Below, piece by piece: positions 1-5,522 of a stretch of 8,111 bases of DNA. The stretch's first letter is position 1; the number at the start of each line of letters is the position of its first letter. The notes under the pieces are model-generated. The model did not search any database. It was given only the letters and a program-made list of their open reading frames with translations, and was not told the DNA's origin. Made by a program: the position numbers and the translations under genes. The DNA is from Ruminococcus flavefaciens (GTDB taxonomy: Bacteria; Bacillota; Clostridia; Oscillospirales; Ruminococcaceae): positions 1 to 8,111 of the forward strand of contig DEBW01000125.1 in the NCBI GenBank assembly GCA_002348905.1, written 5' to 3'.

Positions 1-551
1 TCAAGCAGGAGCTTTGCAGACTTTGAGTCAAGAGCGCCTGTAGGCTCATCAGCAAGTACAAGCTTCGGTGAGGTAACAATGGCTCTTGCAGAAGCTACAC
101 GCTGTTTCTGTCCGCCTGACATCTGATAAGGGTACTTATTCAGCACCTCTGTTATGCCAAGCTGTCCGGCAACGGTCTTTACCGCTGTGTCTATCTCCTT
201 TGCAGACTTTTTCTGTATCGACAGTGCAAGTGCGATATTCTCGTAAGCTGTCAGAGTGTCAAGCAGGTTGAAGTCCTGAAAAATGAATCCGAGCTTCTCA
301 CGGCGGAACTTGTTCAGAGACTTGCCTTTCAGTGTGGTGATATCTGTATTTTCAAGAAATATATGACCTGATGTTACACGGTCTATAGTTGATATGCAGT
401 TGAGAAGCGTAGTTTTTCCGCTTCCGGATGCTCCCATTATGGCGACAAATTCGCCGTTGCTGACAGAGAATGATATATCATCTATCGCTTTCGTAAGACT
501 TGATTTGCTTCCGTAGTATTTTTCAATATGCTGTATGTTAAGTAATTCCAT
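1..551 (-). CDS. ABC transporter ATP-binding protein, Bce/MacB type (partial, C-terminus off the left edge)
   Basis: This is the ATPase subunit of an ABC transporter, cut by the left edge after 183 codons of roughly 250 expected. The N-terminus shows Walker A GASGSGKTT (40-48), the Q-loop in FIFQDFNLL (89-97), signature MSGGQ (144-148), Walker B LVLADEP (164-170) and the D-loop in GALD (172-175). The phrases FVAIMGASGSGKTTLLN and STIDRVTSG are typical of the BceA/PsdA/MacB/LolD branch, which pairs with a large FtsX-like permease. It is fifth-from-window-context the target-side gene of the upstream two-component system: it follows the kinase on the same strand after an 89-bp gap holding its own candidate promoter and an inverted repeat. 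The start at 551 is fixed by an AAAGGAG ribosome site 7-8 bases upstream. In Bce modules the transporter both signals peptide flux to the kinase and frees lipid II cycle targets from bacitracin-like peptides. That role is inferred here, since the permease is not visible. Confidence 0.93.
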   Translation of the reverse strand, partial: MELLNIQHIEKYYGSKSSLTKAIDDISFSVSNGEFVAIMGASGSGKTTLLNCISTIDRVTSGHIFLENTDITTLKGKSLNKFRREKLGFIFQDFNLLDTLTAYENIALALSIQKKSAKEIDTAVKTVAGQLGITEVLNKYPYQMSGGQKQRVASARAIVTSPKLVLADEPTGALDSKSAKLLL

Positions 552-575
552 TTTAACAGCTCCTTTCTGTATACT

Positions 576-604
576 ATAATACAGCATTTCAAAGCTGCTG
601 TCGT
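576..604 (-). promoter_or_regulatory. Candidate promoter of the ABC transporter gene
   Basis: On the minus strand, ACGACA (599-604, 4/6 to TTGACA) lies 17 bp from TATTAT (576-581, 5/6 to TATAAT). A 6-bp inverted repeat, CTGTAT / ATACAG (567-572 and 579-584), overlaps the -10. The weak -35 suits an activator-dependent promoter. It would allow the transporter to be induced separately from the regulator-kinase pair, as in Bce modules. Confidence 0.4.
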
Positions 605-620
605 GATTCTAATATTACAG

Positions 621-642
621 AACATTACATTTTCGTAATGTT
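621..642. promoter_or_regulatory. Perfect 8-bp inverted repeat, candidate operator for the BceR-like regulator
   Basis: AACATTAC (621-628) and GTAATGTT (635-642) are exact reverse complements around ATTTTC. The core reads TTACA-TTTT-CGTAA. From memory this is close to the TNACA-N4-TGTAA type motif reported for BceR-like regulators; the one departure is C for T. The repeat overlaps the kinase stop codon and is centred about 30 bp upstream of the candidate -35 of the ABC gene, a plausible activator position. It could alternatively form a weak hairpin at the end of the kinase transcript, but no T-tract follows it on the minus strand. Confidence 0.5.
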
Positions 643-1633
643 AGAACTTGTAAAGTTCATTTTTGCCGAATGTTATGCTTATCTCCGTGAACTCTCCCTG
701 TACTGAATCTGCGCTTACTCCGTGTCCGAGCTTTCCGCAGAGCTTTTTCACGATATAAAGTCCCATACCTGTAGACTTTTTATGTGTACGTCCGTTTTCG
801 CCGGTAAAGGACTTTTCAAAAATATAAGGCAGGTCATTTTCAGATATCCCGATACCGTTGTCACGGAAATGCAAAACCGTCTTGTCAGGCATATCCTCAG
901 CATAAACCTTTATTGAATCCGCATCGTATTTCATACTGTTTCCCATAAGCTGTCCCATTATGAACGACAGCCATTTTGAATCGGTCATAACTTCTGCATC
1001 AAGATTTTCAGTGTGGATCTCAATGTTCCGCTCCTGCAATTCCTCACGGTTTCTGACCGCTGTCTCTCCGAAAACACGTTTGAGCGAAACTGCTTTTATA
1101 ACATAGTCCTTTTCAGCATTTCCGCTTCTTGCATAGTATAATACATTTTCAATGTACTCATCAATGTGTTTGAGCTGTTCGTTATACTTTGAATTGCCGT
1201 CATTATGGCACATGAGCTGCAAACCAGCTACAGGCAGCTTTATCTCATGAACCCACAATTCTATATACTCCCTGAAATCAGCACTGTCACGGCGATACTC
1301 AGCTATATTCTCACACATTGACTTGTCACTTTCCTGCAAAGCATCATATATTATCCTGCCTTCAAGAAATTCAGGTGATTCTGTCATCTCAGCAAGCAGA
1401 TACTTTTTGTCAAGCTGTTCAAGGTCACTTGTAAGCTTGTCATAGAAGCTTTTCTTCCTAAAAAATTCCCACGCCTCCGCACTTGCTCCGCCAAGCAGAA
1501 ATATCACGCTTATGATAATGACAGCTTCAAGTGATATATGAAACGCAAAAAGAAATACAATCATAATCAAAAGTGTGCCGGCAAATATAAGATATGCCGG
1601 CATACGGTCTTTTATAAATCCACTCAGTTTCAT
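641..1633 (-). CDS. Intramembrane-sensing histidine kinase, BceS-like
   Basis: This 330-aa membrane sensor kinase is the partner of the overlapping upstream response regulator. Two membrane helices, about 13-31 and 34-50, are joined by only a few residues, so there is no real extracellular sensor domain. That is the hallmark of intramembrane-sensing kinases, which take their signal from a partner ABC transporter. The H-box WVHEIKLPVAG gives His129 as phospho-acceptor. The ATP-binding domain shows the N-box QLMGNSMKY (Asn232), DNGIGIS (258-264), the F-box YIFEKSFTG (270-278) and STGMGLYI (287-294). HEIKxP is common in the BceS group. The start at 1633 overlaps the regulator stop as ATGA and lacks a strong ribosome site of its own, which points to translational coupling. 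Length and layout are normal for the family. The inducing peptide cannot be read from the sequence. Confidence 0.94.
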   Translation of the reverse strand: MKLSGFIKDRMPAYLIFAGTLLIMIVFLFAFHISLEAVIIISVIFLLGGASAEAWEFFRKKSFYDKLTSDLEQLDKKYLLAEMTESPEFLEGRIIYDALQESDKSMCENIAEYRRDSADFREYIELWVHEIKLPVAGLQLMCHNDGNSKYNEQLKHIDEYIENVLYYARSGNAEKDYVIKAVSLKRVFGETAVRNREELQERNIEIHTENLDAEVMTDSKWLSFIMGQLMGNSMKYDADSIKVYAEDMPDKTVLHFRDNGIGISENDLPYIFEKSFTGENGRTHKKSTGMGLYIVKKLCGKLGHGVSADSVQGEFTEISITFGKNELYKF

Positions 1634-2289
1634 TTCAGAATATACCCCTGTTTTTTTCGTGTTTCGATAGCATCATGAAAGCCGAGGTCAGCAAGCTTTG
1701 TACGCAGACGGCTGATATTTACCGTAAGCGCATTGTCGTTGATAAATTCATCATTGTCCCAGAGGGCTGTCATAAGCTCGTCACGGGTAACTATCTCGCC
1801 GAGACGGTCAAGCATAAGCTGAAAGATTATCATTTCATTTTTTGTAAGTATCTGTTCGGTATCTCCACGTATCAGGCTTCCCTTGACCGTACTCACCTTC
1901 GCATCATGGTACATCTGCGATGAAACATTTTTTGATGTCCTTTTCAGTACAGCCGAAATACGCAGAAGCAGTATTGTCGGATTGTACGGCTTTGTCACAA
2001 AATCGTCCGCACCGTAGCTCATGGAAAGCACCTCGTCTATCTCAGAAGTACGGCTTGTAAGCATTATCACCGGAGTAGTGCTTTCCCTTCGGAAATCCTG
2101 CAAAAGTGTCTCTCCGTTAACGTTTGGGAGGTTGATATCAAGCAGGATAAGGTCAGCATCAGATTTTTTCATATATACGGCTGTATCAGTGAAATCAGTA
2201 ACACAGTCCGTATCATATCCGGAATTTTTCAAAAGAACTGAAAGCTCGTCACGCAGAGCTTTTTCGTCCTCGATGATAAGAATTTTCAT
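1630..2289 (-). CDS. OmpR-family response regulator, BceR-like
   Basis: This 219-aa DNA-binding response regulator is expected to be phosphorylated by the overlapping kinase. The receiver domain covers about 1-115, with acidic residues Glu7, Asp8 and Glu9, phospho-acceptor Asp51 in LILLDINLPNVNG, the switch Thr78-Ser79 and Lys100 in VTKPYNP. The C-terminal winged helix (about 137-219) has the usual LTKNE start, a recognition helix in VNISRLRTKLADLG and the wing ending RKKQGYIL. The start at 2289 is set by AAAAAGGAGAC just upstream. A strong promoter lies about 30 bp further upstream. The inverted repeat at 621-642 in front of the ABC gene is its most likely target, which is inference. Assignment to the BceR group rests on gene order and on the partner kinase more than on the regulator alone. 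Confidence 0.94.
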   Translation of the reverse strand: MKILIIEDEKALRDELSVLLKNSGYDTDCVTDFTDTAVYMKKSDADLILLDINLPNVNGETLLQDFRRESTTPVIMLTSRTSEIDEVLSMSYGADDFVTKPYNPTILLLRISAVLKRTSKNVSSQMYHDAKVSTVKGSLIRGDTEQILTKNEMIIFQLMLDRLGEIVTRDELMTALWDNDEFINDNALTVNISRLRTKLADLGFHDAIETRKKQGYILK

Positions 2290-2320
2290 AAATAGTCTCC
2301 TTTTTGAAACAGATAAAGTT

Positions 2321-2349
2321 ATTTTAACACATATAGTTATTTATTTCAA
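2321..2349 (-). promoter_or_regulatory. Promoter of the regulator-kinase operon
   Basis: On the minus strand, TTGAAA (2344-2349) is separated by exactly 17 bp from TAAAAT (2321-2326). A TG sits one base before the -10, giving an extended -10. Transcription would begin near 2314 and leave a short leader before the start codon at 2289. Confidence 0.7.
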
Positions 2350-2360
2350 GTGCATAAAAA

Positions 2361-2401
2361 TATAAAAAAATAATGGCTGCCAGAGTTTTCACCCGGCAGC
2401 C
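2361..2401 (-). terminator. Rho-independent terminator of the pilin-like gene
   Basis: GGCTGCC (2375-2381) and GGCAGCC (2395-2401) form a perfect 7-bp stem with a 13-nt loop, starting 10 bp after the pilin stop codon. On the minus strand the stem is followed by ATTATTTTTTTATA. It separates the pilin transcript from the regulator-kinase promoter next to it. Confidence 0.85.
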
Positions 2402-2410
2402 GTTTTCTTA

Positions 2411-3136
2411 TTATGCGTAATTTATCGAAGGGTTCGGATACACTCTGTAGGCTGGACCATTCTCGCCTTTGTATCCGTCACCTGCCCATACCTCGACCTT
2501 TGAGAGATCCTCTACACGGTATACTACAAGCCAGCGTATAAGCGGAAGTGTTCCGCCGTCCTCACGCTTTCTGTAAGGCATTTTTACATAGAAAGTACCG
2601 TCCTTTTCAACATTTGCTTTTACAGCAAGGTCTTTTGCAAGTTCTTGGAGATAAGGATTATAAGCCTTGTCGGACTGGCTCCATGTATTCATGATACGTG
2701 TTATATTTGTAGGATCTTTCCAGTCTCCGCCTTTAGTATGAGGTATACCGTCAACACGGGCAACAACTGTAATGAGGTAGTTTCCTTCACCTCTTAACTT
2801 CTGATTACGATAATCTATTCTTTCTGAATATACATCGGTTCTCTGAGTTTTATCATATGTGTAAGAGCAAAGCACTATTCCGCCTTCTTCGGTAGCTTCG
2901 TAATATGTAAATTTTGTTCTATCTGATTGAGAATAGAAGGAATCATAGGCTGCATCACTTGTTGTAAGCGCATGAAGTGCAGATAAATATATAGTTCTGC
3001 CATTAGCAACAGTTGCTTTTTTCTTGGCACGATTCACATATGCCATTATCGACGGTGTAAGAATAGCACCAAGTATGCCGATTATCGCAAGAACTATAAT
3101 TAATTCGATCAGAGTAAAACCTTTTTTCTTCAACAT
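2411..3136 (-). CDS. Type IV pilin-like / pseudopilin protein
   Basis: This 241-aa protein has a class III (prepilin) signal: MLKKKG then FTLIELIIVLAIIGILGA. Cleavage by a prepilin peptidase is expected between Gly6 and Phe7, with the conserved Glu at +5 of the mature protein (Glu11) and one hydrophobic helix (about 7-30) that anchors or polymerises it. The rest is an exported, tyrosine-rich globular domain with a single cysteine (Cys90). It ends in an Asp/Gly/Asn/Pro-rich segment with WAGDGYKGENG, and I recognise no enzyme fold. The frame stays open upstream to an ATG at 3283, but the start at 3136 is chosen because an AAAGGAAG ribosome site precedes it and the prepilin leader begins there. 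No pilus ATPase, platform protein or peptidase gene lies in the window, so the assembly machinery must be elsewhere. Role unknown: minor pilin, pseudopilin or surface adhesin are all possible. Confidence 0.88.
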   Translation of the reverse strand: MLKKKGFTLIELIIVLAIIGILGAILTPSIMAYVNRAKKKATVANGRTIYLSALHALTTSDAAYDSFYSQSDRTKFTYYEATEEGGIVLCSYTYDKTQRTDVYSERIDYRNQKLRGEGNYLITVVARVDGIPHTKGGDWKDPTNITRIMNTWSQSDKAYNPYLQELAKDLAVKANVEKDGTFYVKMPYRKREDGGTLPLIRWLVVYRVEDLSKVEVWAGDGYKGENGPAYRVYPNPSINYA

Positions 3137-3183
3137 AAATGCCACTTCCTTTTTTTCAATATCCAATAAAAAGTAATGTATTC

Positions 3184-3203
3184 TATGGTTATATAATACC
3201 ATA
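3184..3203 (-). promoter_or_regulatory. Candidate extended -10 promoter within a palindrome, upstream of the pilin-like gene
   Basis: On the minus strand, TGGTATTAT is a TGn extended -10 (TATTAT at 3193-3198) with no good -35 behind it. TATGGT (3184-3189) and ACCATA (3198-3203) are exact inverted repeats enclosing it, so a repressor could mask this promoter. The 285-bp gap (3137-3421) is very AT-rich. Apart from the neighbouring terminator and small palindromes I see no gene in it. Confidence 0.3.
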
Positions 3204-3381
3204 ATTGTTAAACTAATTTGTGTACATTTTGTTAATAATGCACTTTTGCAAGCCTTTTTCGTACAGTTGAACAACACTTTCAAATACGATTTGTATACAA
3301 TGACAAGTATTATTTATTACGAAACGTACAATATCGTAATTCTGTTCCAAAAGGTATTTTTAAGCTATATAAGGTAAAATC

Positions 3382-3412
3382 AAAAAGGAGCACAGCAACT
3401 CAGCCGTGCTCC
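3382..3412 (-). terminator. Rho-independent terminator of uppP
   Basis: GGAGCAC (3387-3393) and GTGCTCC (3406-3412) form a perfect 7-bp GC-rich stem with a 12-nt loop. On the minus strand it is followed by TTTTTGATTTTA. It begins 9 bp after the uppP stop codon. Confidence 0.9.
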
Positions 3413-3421
3413 TGATCGTCA

Positions 3422-4315
3422 TTATTTTATCACTGTTTTCAACCCAAAGTATAATAGCACTACAACTCCAAGTATGATTCTATACCATCCGAACACTTTA
3501 AAGTCGTGCTTCTTGATATAGTCCATGAGGAACTTGATAACAAATATAGAAACTGCAAATGCTACAGCCATACCTATAAGAAGTACGCCGAGCTGTGAGG
3601 CTGTAAATCCGCCTGCATCACCAAGTATGTACTTGGCTATTTTCAGAAGGCTTGCTCCGAACATTACAGGTACTGCAAGGTAGAATGTGAATTCTGCCGC
3701 AGTTGTTCTCGATATTCCGATAAGCAGAGCGCCTACTATTGTAGCTCCTGAACGTGAAGTACCAGGGAAAAGTGCTGCGATAAGCTGGAAGCCGCCGATT
3801 ATAAGTGCCGCCTGATAGGTCAGCGCATTTATATCGTTAACTTTAGGTGTACGTTTTTTATTCCAGTTCTCGACCAAAATAAATGCAACGCCGAATACGA
3901 TAAGTGCTATCGCTACTACCCACGGATTGTAGAAATGTTCGTCTATCCAGTCATCAGCAAGAACTCCGATAACAGCGGCAGGTATACAAGCCACTACTAC
4001 CTTGAACCACATCTGCATTATATCTACGTTTACATATGCGCCAAAGCCTTCTTTTTTCCACGGTTTCGGGTTATTCTCCTTGCTGAACGGGAACAACTTC
4101 TTCCAGAAGATTATCACGACTGCCATTATAGCTCCGAGCTGTATTACAACATCAAACATCTTGATAAATTCCTTGTTCGTGACATCATTATCGCTTACAT
4201 GAAGTTTCAGGAACTCGTCAACTAAGATAAGATGACCGGTACTGCTGACCGGCAGCCATTCTGTGATACCCTCGACAATGCCGAGAATAATGGATTTAAT
4301 AAATTCTAATACCAT
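3422..4315 (-). CDS. uppP: Undecaprenyl-diphosphate phosphatase (UppP/BacA)
   Basis: This integral membrane enzyme removes one phosphate from undecaprenyl diphosphate, recycling the lipid carrier for peptidoglycan and other wall polymers; extra copies give bacitracin resistance. At 297 aa it has normal family length. The first signature EGITEWLPVSSTGHLIL (15-31) supplies the E-x3-E pair Glu15 and Glu19, Ser25 and His28. The second signature PGTSRSGATI (184-193) supplies Arg188. Hydrophobic helices alternate along the protein as expected for the eight-helix, two re-entrant-loop fold, and the C-terminus is helix-rich (GVLLIGMAVAFAVSIFVIKF). An AAGGAAAGGA ribosome site precedes the start. It has its own full-consensus promoter and a clear terminator, so it should be strongly transcribed alone, with possible read-through from the crp-like gene. 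Its position near a Bce-type module fits a lipid II cycle theme. Confidence 0.97.
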   Translation of the reverse strand: MVLEFIKSIILGIVEGITEWLPVSSTGHLILVDEFLKLHVSDNDVTNKEFIKMFDVVIQLGAIMAVVIIFWKKLFPFSKENNPKPWKKEGFGAYVNVDIMQMWFKVVVACIPAAVIGVLADDWIDEHFYNPWVVAIALIVFGVAFILVENWNKKRTPKVNDINALTYQAALIIGGFQLIAALFPGTSRSGATIVGALLIGISRTTAAEFTFYLAVPVMFGASLLKIAKYILGDAGGFTASQLGVLLIGMAVAFAVSIFVIKFLMDYIKKHDFKVFGWYRIILGVVVLLYFGLKTVIK

Positions 4316-4366
4316 TGTTATGTCCTTTCCTTATTATAATATAGTATATCAGCATAAAGCCTGCTA

Positions 4367-4395
4367 ATTATAACACACCTTACAATATATGTCAA
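4367..4395 (-). promoter_or_regulatory. Full-consensus sigma-A promoter of uppP
   Basis: On the minus strand, TTGACA (4390-4395) and TATAAT (4367-4372) are perfect 6/6 matches separated by exactly 17 bp, with TG one base before the -10 as an extended element. The -35 begins one base after the stop codon of the crp-like gene. Such a promoter predicts strong, constitutive expression. The leader would be about 45 nt. Confidence 0.92.
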
Positions 4396-4396
4396 G

Positions 4397-5059
4397 TCAT
4401 ACATCGTTATTACGTACAAGACGGAATTTTCGCTTTGTAATTGTAAGTACGCCGTTCTTTTTCAGTTTTGATATTTCACGCTGCAATGCACTTCGGTTTA
4501 CACACAAATAATCAGAAAGCGCTGTTGTCGAAAACGGTATCTGCGGAGACCTGCCTTCCGGGGTATTGTCCTCGGTTATCTGCAAAAAGCTTATCAGCTT
4601 ATCCTCGATGCTTCGCTGGCTGAGTATCTCTATTCGTTCACTTAATGCTATAGCCTTTTCTGACATCAGCATGAGAAGATTCTCAACTGCCATTGAATGA
4701 CACTGGCAGGCTTTCTCACAGCGTTTAAGTATCTCGCTCCGGCGGAAGAACATCACTTCACAATCTGAGGCTGCCACTATCTGTATCGAACTTCTGTGCG
4801 AACCGGCAAATGTGAAAAATTCACCGAATATCCCCTGTTCTCCGAGAGTTTCGACTATTGTGCGTATTCCGTTGATGTCATAACGTATCATATCAGCACT
4901 GCCGGAAAGGATAACTCCTATCTTGTCGCTGTTTCGGGAATAATCAGTAATACAGCTTCCTGAGCGGTACTTTTTCACCTCTGTATCAAAGCACTGCATC
5001 ATGCGCCGGCAGTCGATGCTGTCAATGCCATTAAATAAAATGTTTTGTTCAGGTAACAT
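4397..5059 (-). CDS. Crp/Fnr-family transcriptional regulator
   Basis: This 220-aa protein has the two-domain Crp/Fnr build. The N-terminal cyclic-nucleotide-binding-like beta roll spans about 1-115 (GVILSGSADMIRYDINGIRTIVETLGEQGIFGEF). A long dimerisation helix follows at about 122-155. The C-terminal helix-turn-helix lies at about 176-200 (STTALSDYLCVNRSALQREISKLKKNG). The frame is open to an ATG at 5128, but 5059 is chosen because AAAGGAGAA lies just upstream of it and the promoter and palindrome lie between 5059 and 5135. The cAMP-contacting Arg-Ser pair of Crp is not evident, so another signal is likely. Seven cysteines are present, three in C-x3-C-x-C at 114-120, and might bind a metal, haem or Fe-S centre or act as a thiol switch. 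It is divergent from a glycyl-radical-tail gene and rubrerythrin, suggesting a redox or nitrosative stress role, which is inference. Confidence 0.92.
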   Translation of the reverse strand: MLPEQNILFNGIDSIDCRRMMQCFDTEVKKYRSGSCITDYSRNSDKIGVILSGSADMIRYDINGIRTIVETLGEQGIFGEFFTFAGSHRSSIQIVAASDCEVMFFRRSEILKRCEKACQCHSMAVENLLMLMSEKAIALSERIEILSQRSIEDKLISFLQITEDNTPEGRSPQIPFSTTALSDYLCVNRSALQREISKLKKNGVLTITKRKFRLVRNNDV

Positions 5060-5073
5060 AAAATTTTCTCCTT

Positions 5074-5089
5074 TGTTGCAAATGCAACA
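5074..5089. promoter_or_regulatory. Perfect 7-2-7 palindrome, candidate Crp/Fnr-type operator
   Basis: TGTTGCA and TGCAACA are exact reverse complements separated by AA, making a 16-bp dyad of the size Crp/Fnr proteins bind. On the minus strand it lies between the crp-like promoter -10 and its ribosome site, a position that would block transcription and give autorepression. On the plus strand it covers the -35 area of the candidate divergent promoter. It could alternatively be a small hairpin in the crp leader mRNA. Confidence 0.6.
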
Positions 5090-5116
5090 GATTTTTTGCT
5101 TATAATATGATACAAT
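5076..5116 (+). promoter_or_regulatory. Candidate divergent promoter region for the plus-strand stress genes
   Basis: Two -10 candidates are visible: TATAAT (5101-5106), with TTGCAA 19 bp upstream inside the palindrome, and TACAAT (5111-5116), with an extended TGA before it but no good -35. Both overlap the crp-like promoter on the other strand, so the two directions probably compete or are controlled jointly. Confidence 0.4.
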
Positions 5117-5135
5117 ATATTCAGACAAAAGTCAA
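5107..5135 (-). promoter_or_regulatory. Promoter of the Crp/Fnr-family gene
   Basis: On the minus strand, TTGACT (5130-5135, 5/6) is 17 bp from TATCAT (5107-5112, 5/6). Transcription would start near 5100, just before the palindrome at 5074-5089, and reach the start codon at 5059 after a short leader. Confidence 0.7.
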
Positions 5136-5182
5136 GCAAACATTCAGAAATTTATGTTAGTTTTTCACAGGAGATGTTTTAA

Positions 5183-5449
5183 ATGAAGATAAATGTTATC
5201 GGCGAAAAGCTCCCTCAGCAGGAGATCGACGCTTATATCGAATACGGAAAAAAGAAATATCCTGACAGGATAATCAAGGAAATGACGATCAAGACAGACG
5301 GTGATTTCGTTGACCTGCGATACGATTTCGCTGATATCCCTTTTGACAGGATAAGACGTATAACCGGCTACCTTGTCGGTACTCTCGACAGATTCAACGA
5401 CGGTAAACGTGCTGAAGAACACGACCGTGTAAAGCACACAGTATCATGA
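5183..5449 (+). CDS. Small stand-alone protein with an NrdD-like glycyl-radical tail
   Basis: This 88-aa cytoplasmic protein's C-terminal half matches the extreme C-terminus of class III anaerobic ribonucleotide reductase (NrdD). It reads RRITGYLVGT, then FNDGKRAEE, then DRVKH; in NrdD this stretch, as I recall it, is RRxCGYxG, then a FN/WNxG pattern, then DRVxH. Gly62 in the R-I-T-G-Y motif aligns with the glycine that carries the radical, 26 residues from the C-terminus, as in pyruvate formate-lyase and GrcA. The N-terminal half (1-55) reads as mixed beta/alpha and is not recognised. There is no room for the catalytic barrel and no cysteine at all, so it is not a reductase by itself. Short proteins like this are often annotated simply as anaerobic ribonucleoside-triphosphate reductase. 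It has a CACAGGAG ribosome site, is divergent from the Crp/Fnr gene and precedes rubrerythrin by 73 bp. A GrcA-like spare radical domain or a regulatory subunit are both possible. Confidence 0.8.
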   Translation: MKINVIGEKLPQQEIDAYIEYGKKKYPDRIIKEMTIKTDGDFVDLRYDFADIPFDRIRRITGYLVGTLDRFNDGKRAEEHDRVKHTVS

Positions 5450-5458
5450 AAAAGCTTG

Positions 5459-5500
5459 GATAAGAGCAGGTTTCTTCTCTTATCTGGTTTTATATATTTT
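5459..5500 (+). terminator. Weak intrinsic terminator or in-operon hairpin before rubrerythrin
   Basis: GATAAGAG (5459-5466) and CTCTTATC (5477-5484) form a perfect 8-bp stem with a 10-nt loop, followed by TGGTTTTATATATTTT. The stem is AT-rich and the T-tract interrupted, so partial read-through into the rubrerythrin gene is likely. No convincing separate promoter is seen for that gene, so the hairpin may set the ratio of the two products. Confidence 0.55.
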
Positions 5501-5522
5501 CTAATAAACGGAGGTAATAATT

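Noticed and set aside
3137..3283. Upstream extension of the pilin-like reading frame to an ATG at 3283
   Set aside because: It would put 49 residues before the prepilin leader MLKKKG, lacks a good ribosome site and covers AT-rich promoter-like DNA. The ATG at 3136 has AAAGGAAG in front of it.
5060..5128. Upstream extension of the Crp/Fnr frame to an ATG at 5128
   Set aside because: That start lies upstream of the predicted promoter -10 and of the palindrome. The ATG at 5059 has a near-perfect ribosome site.
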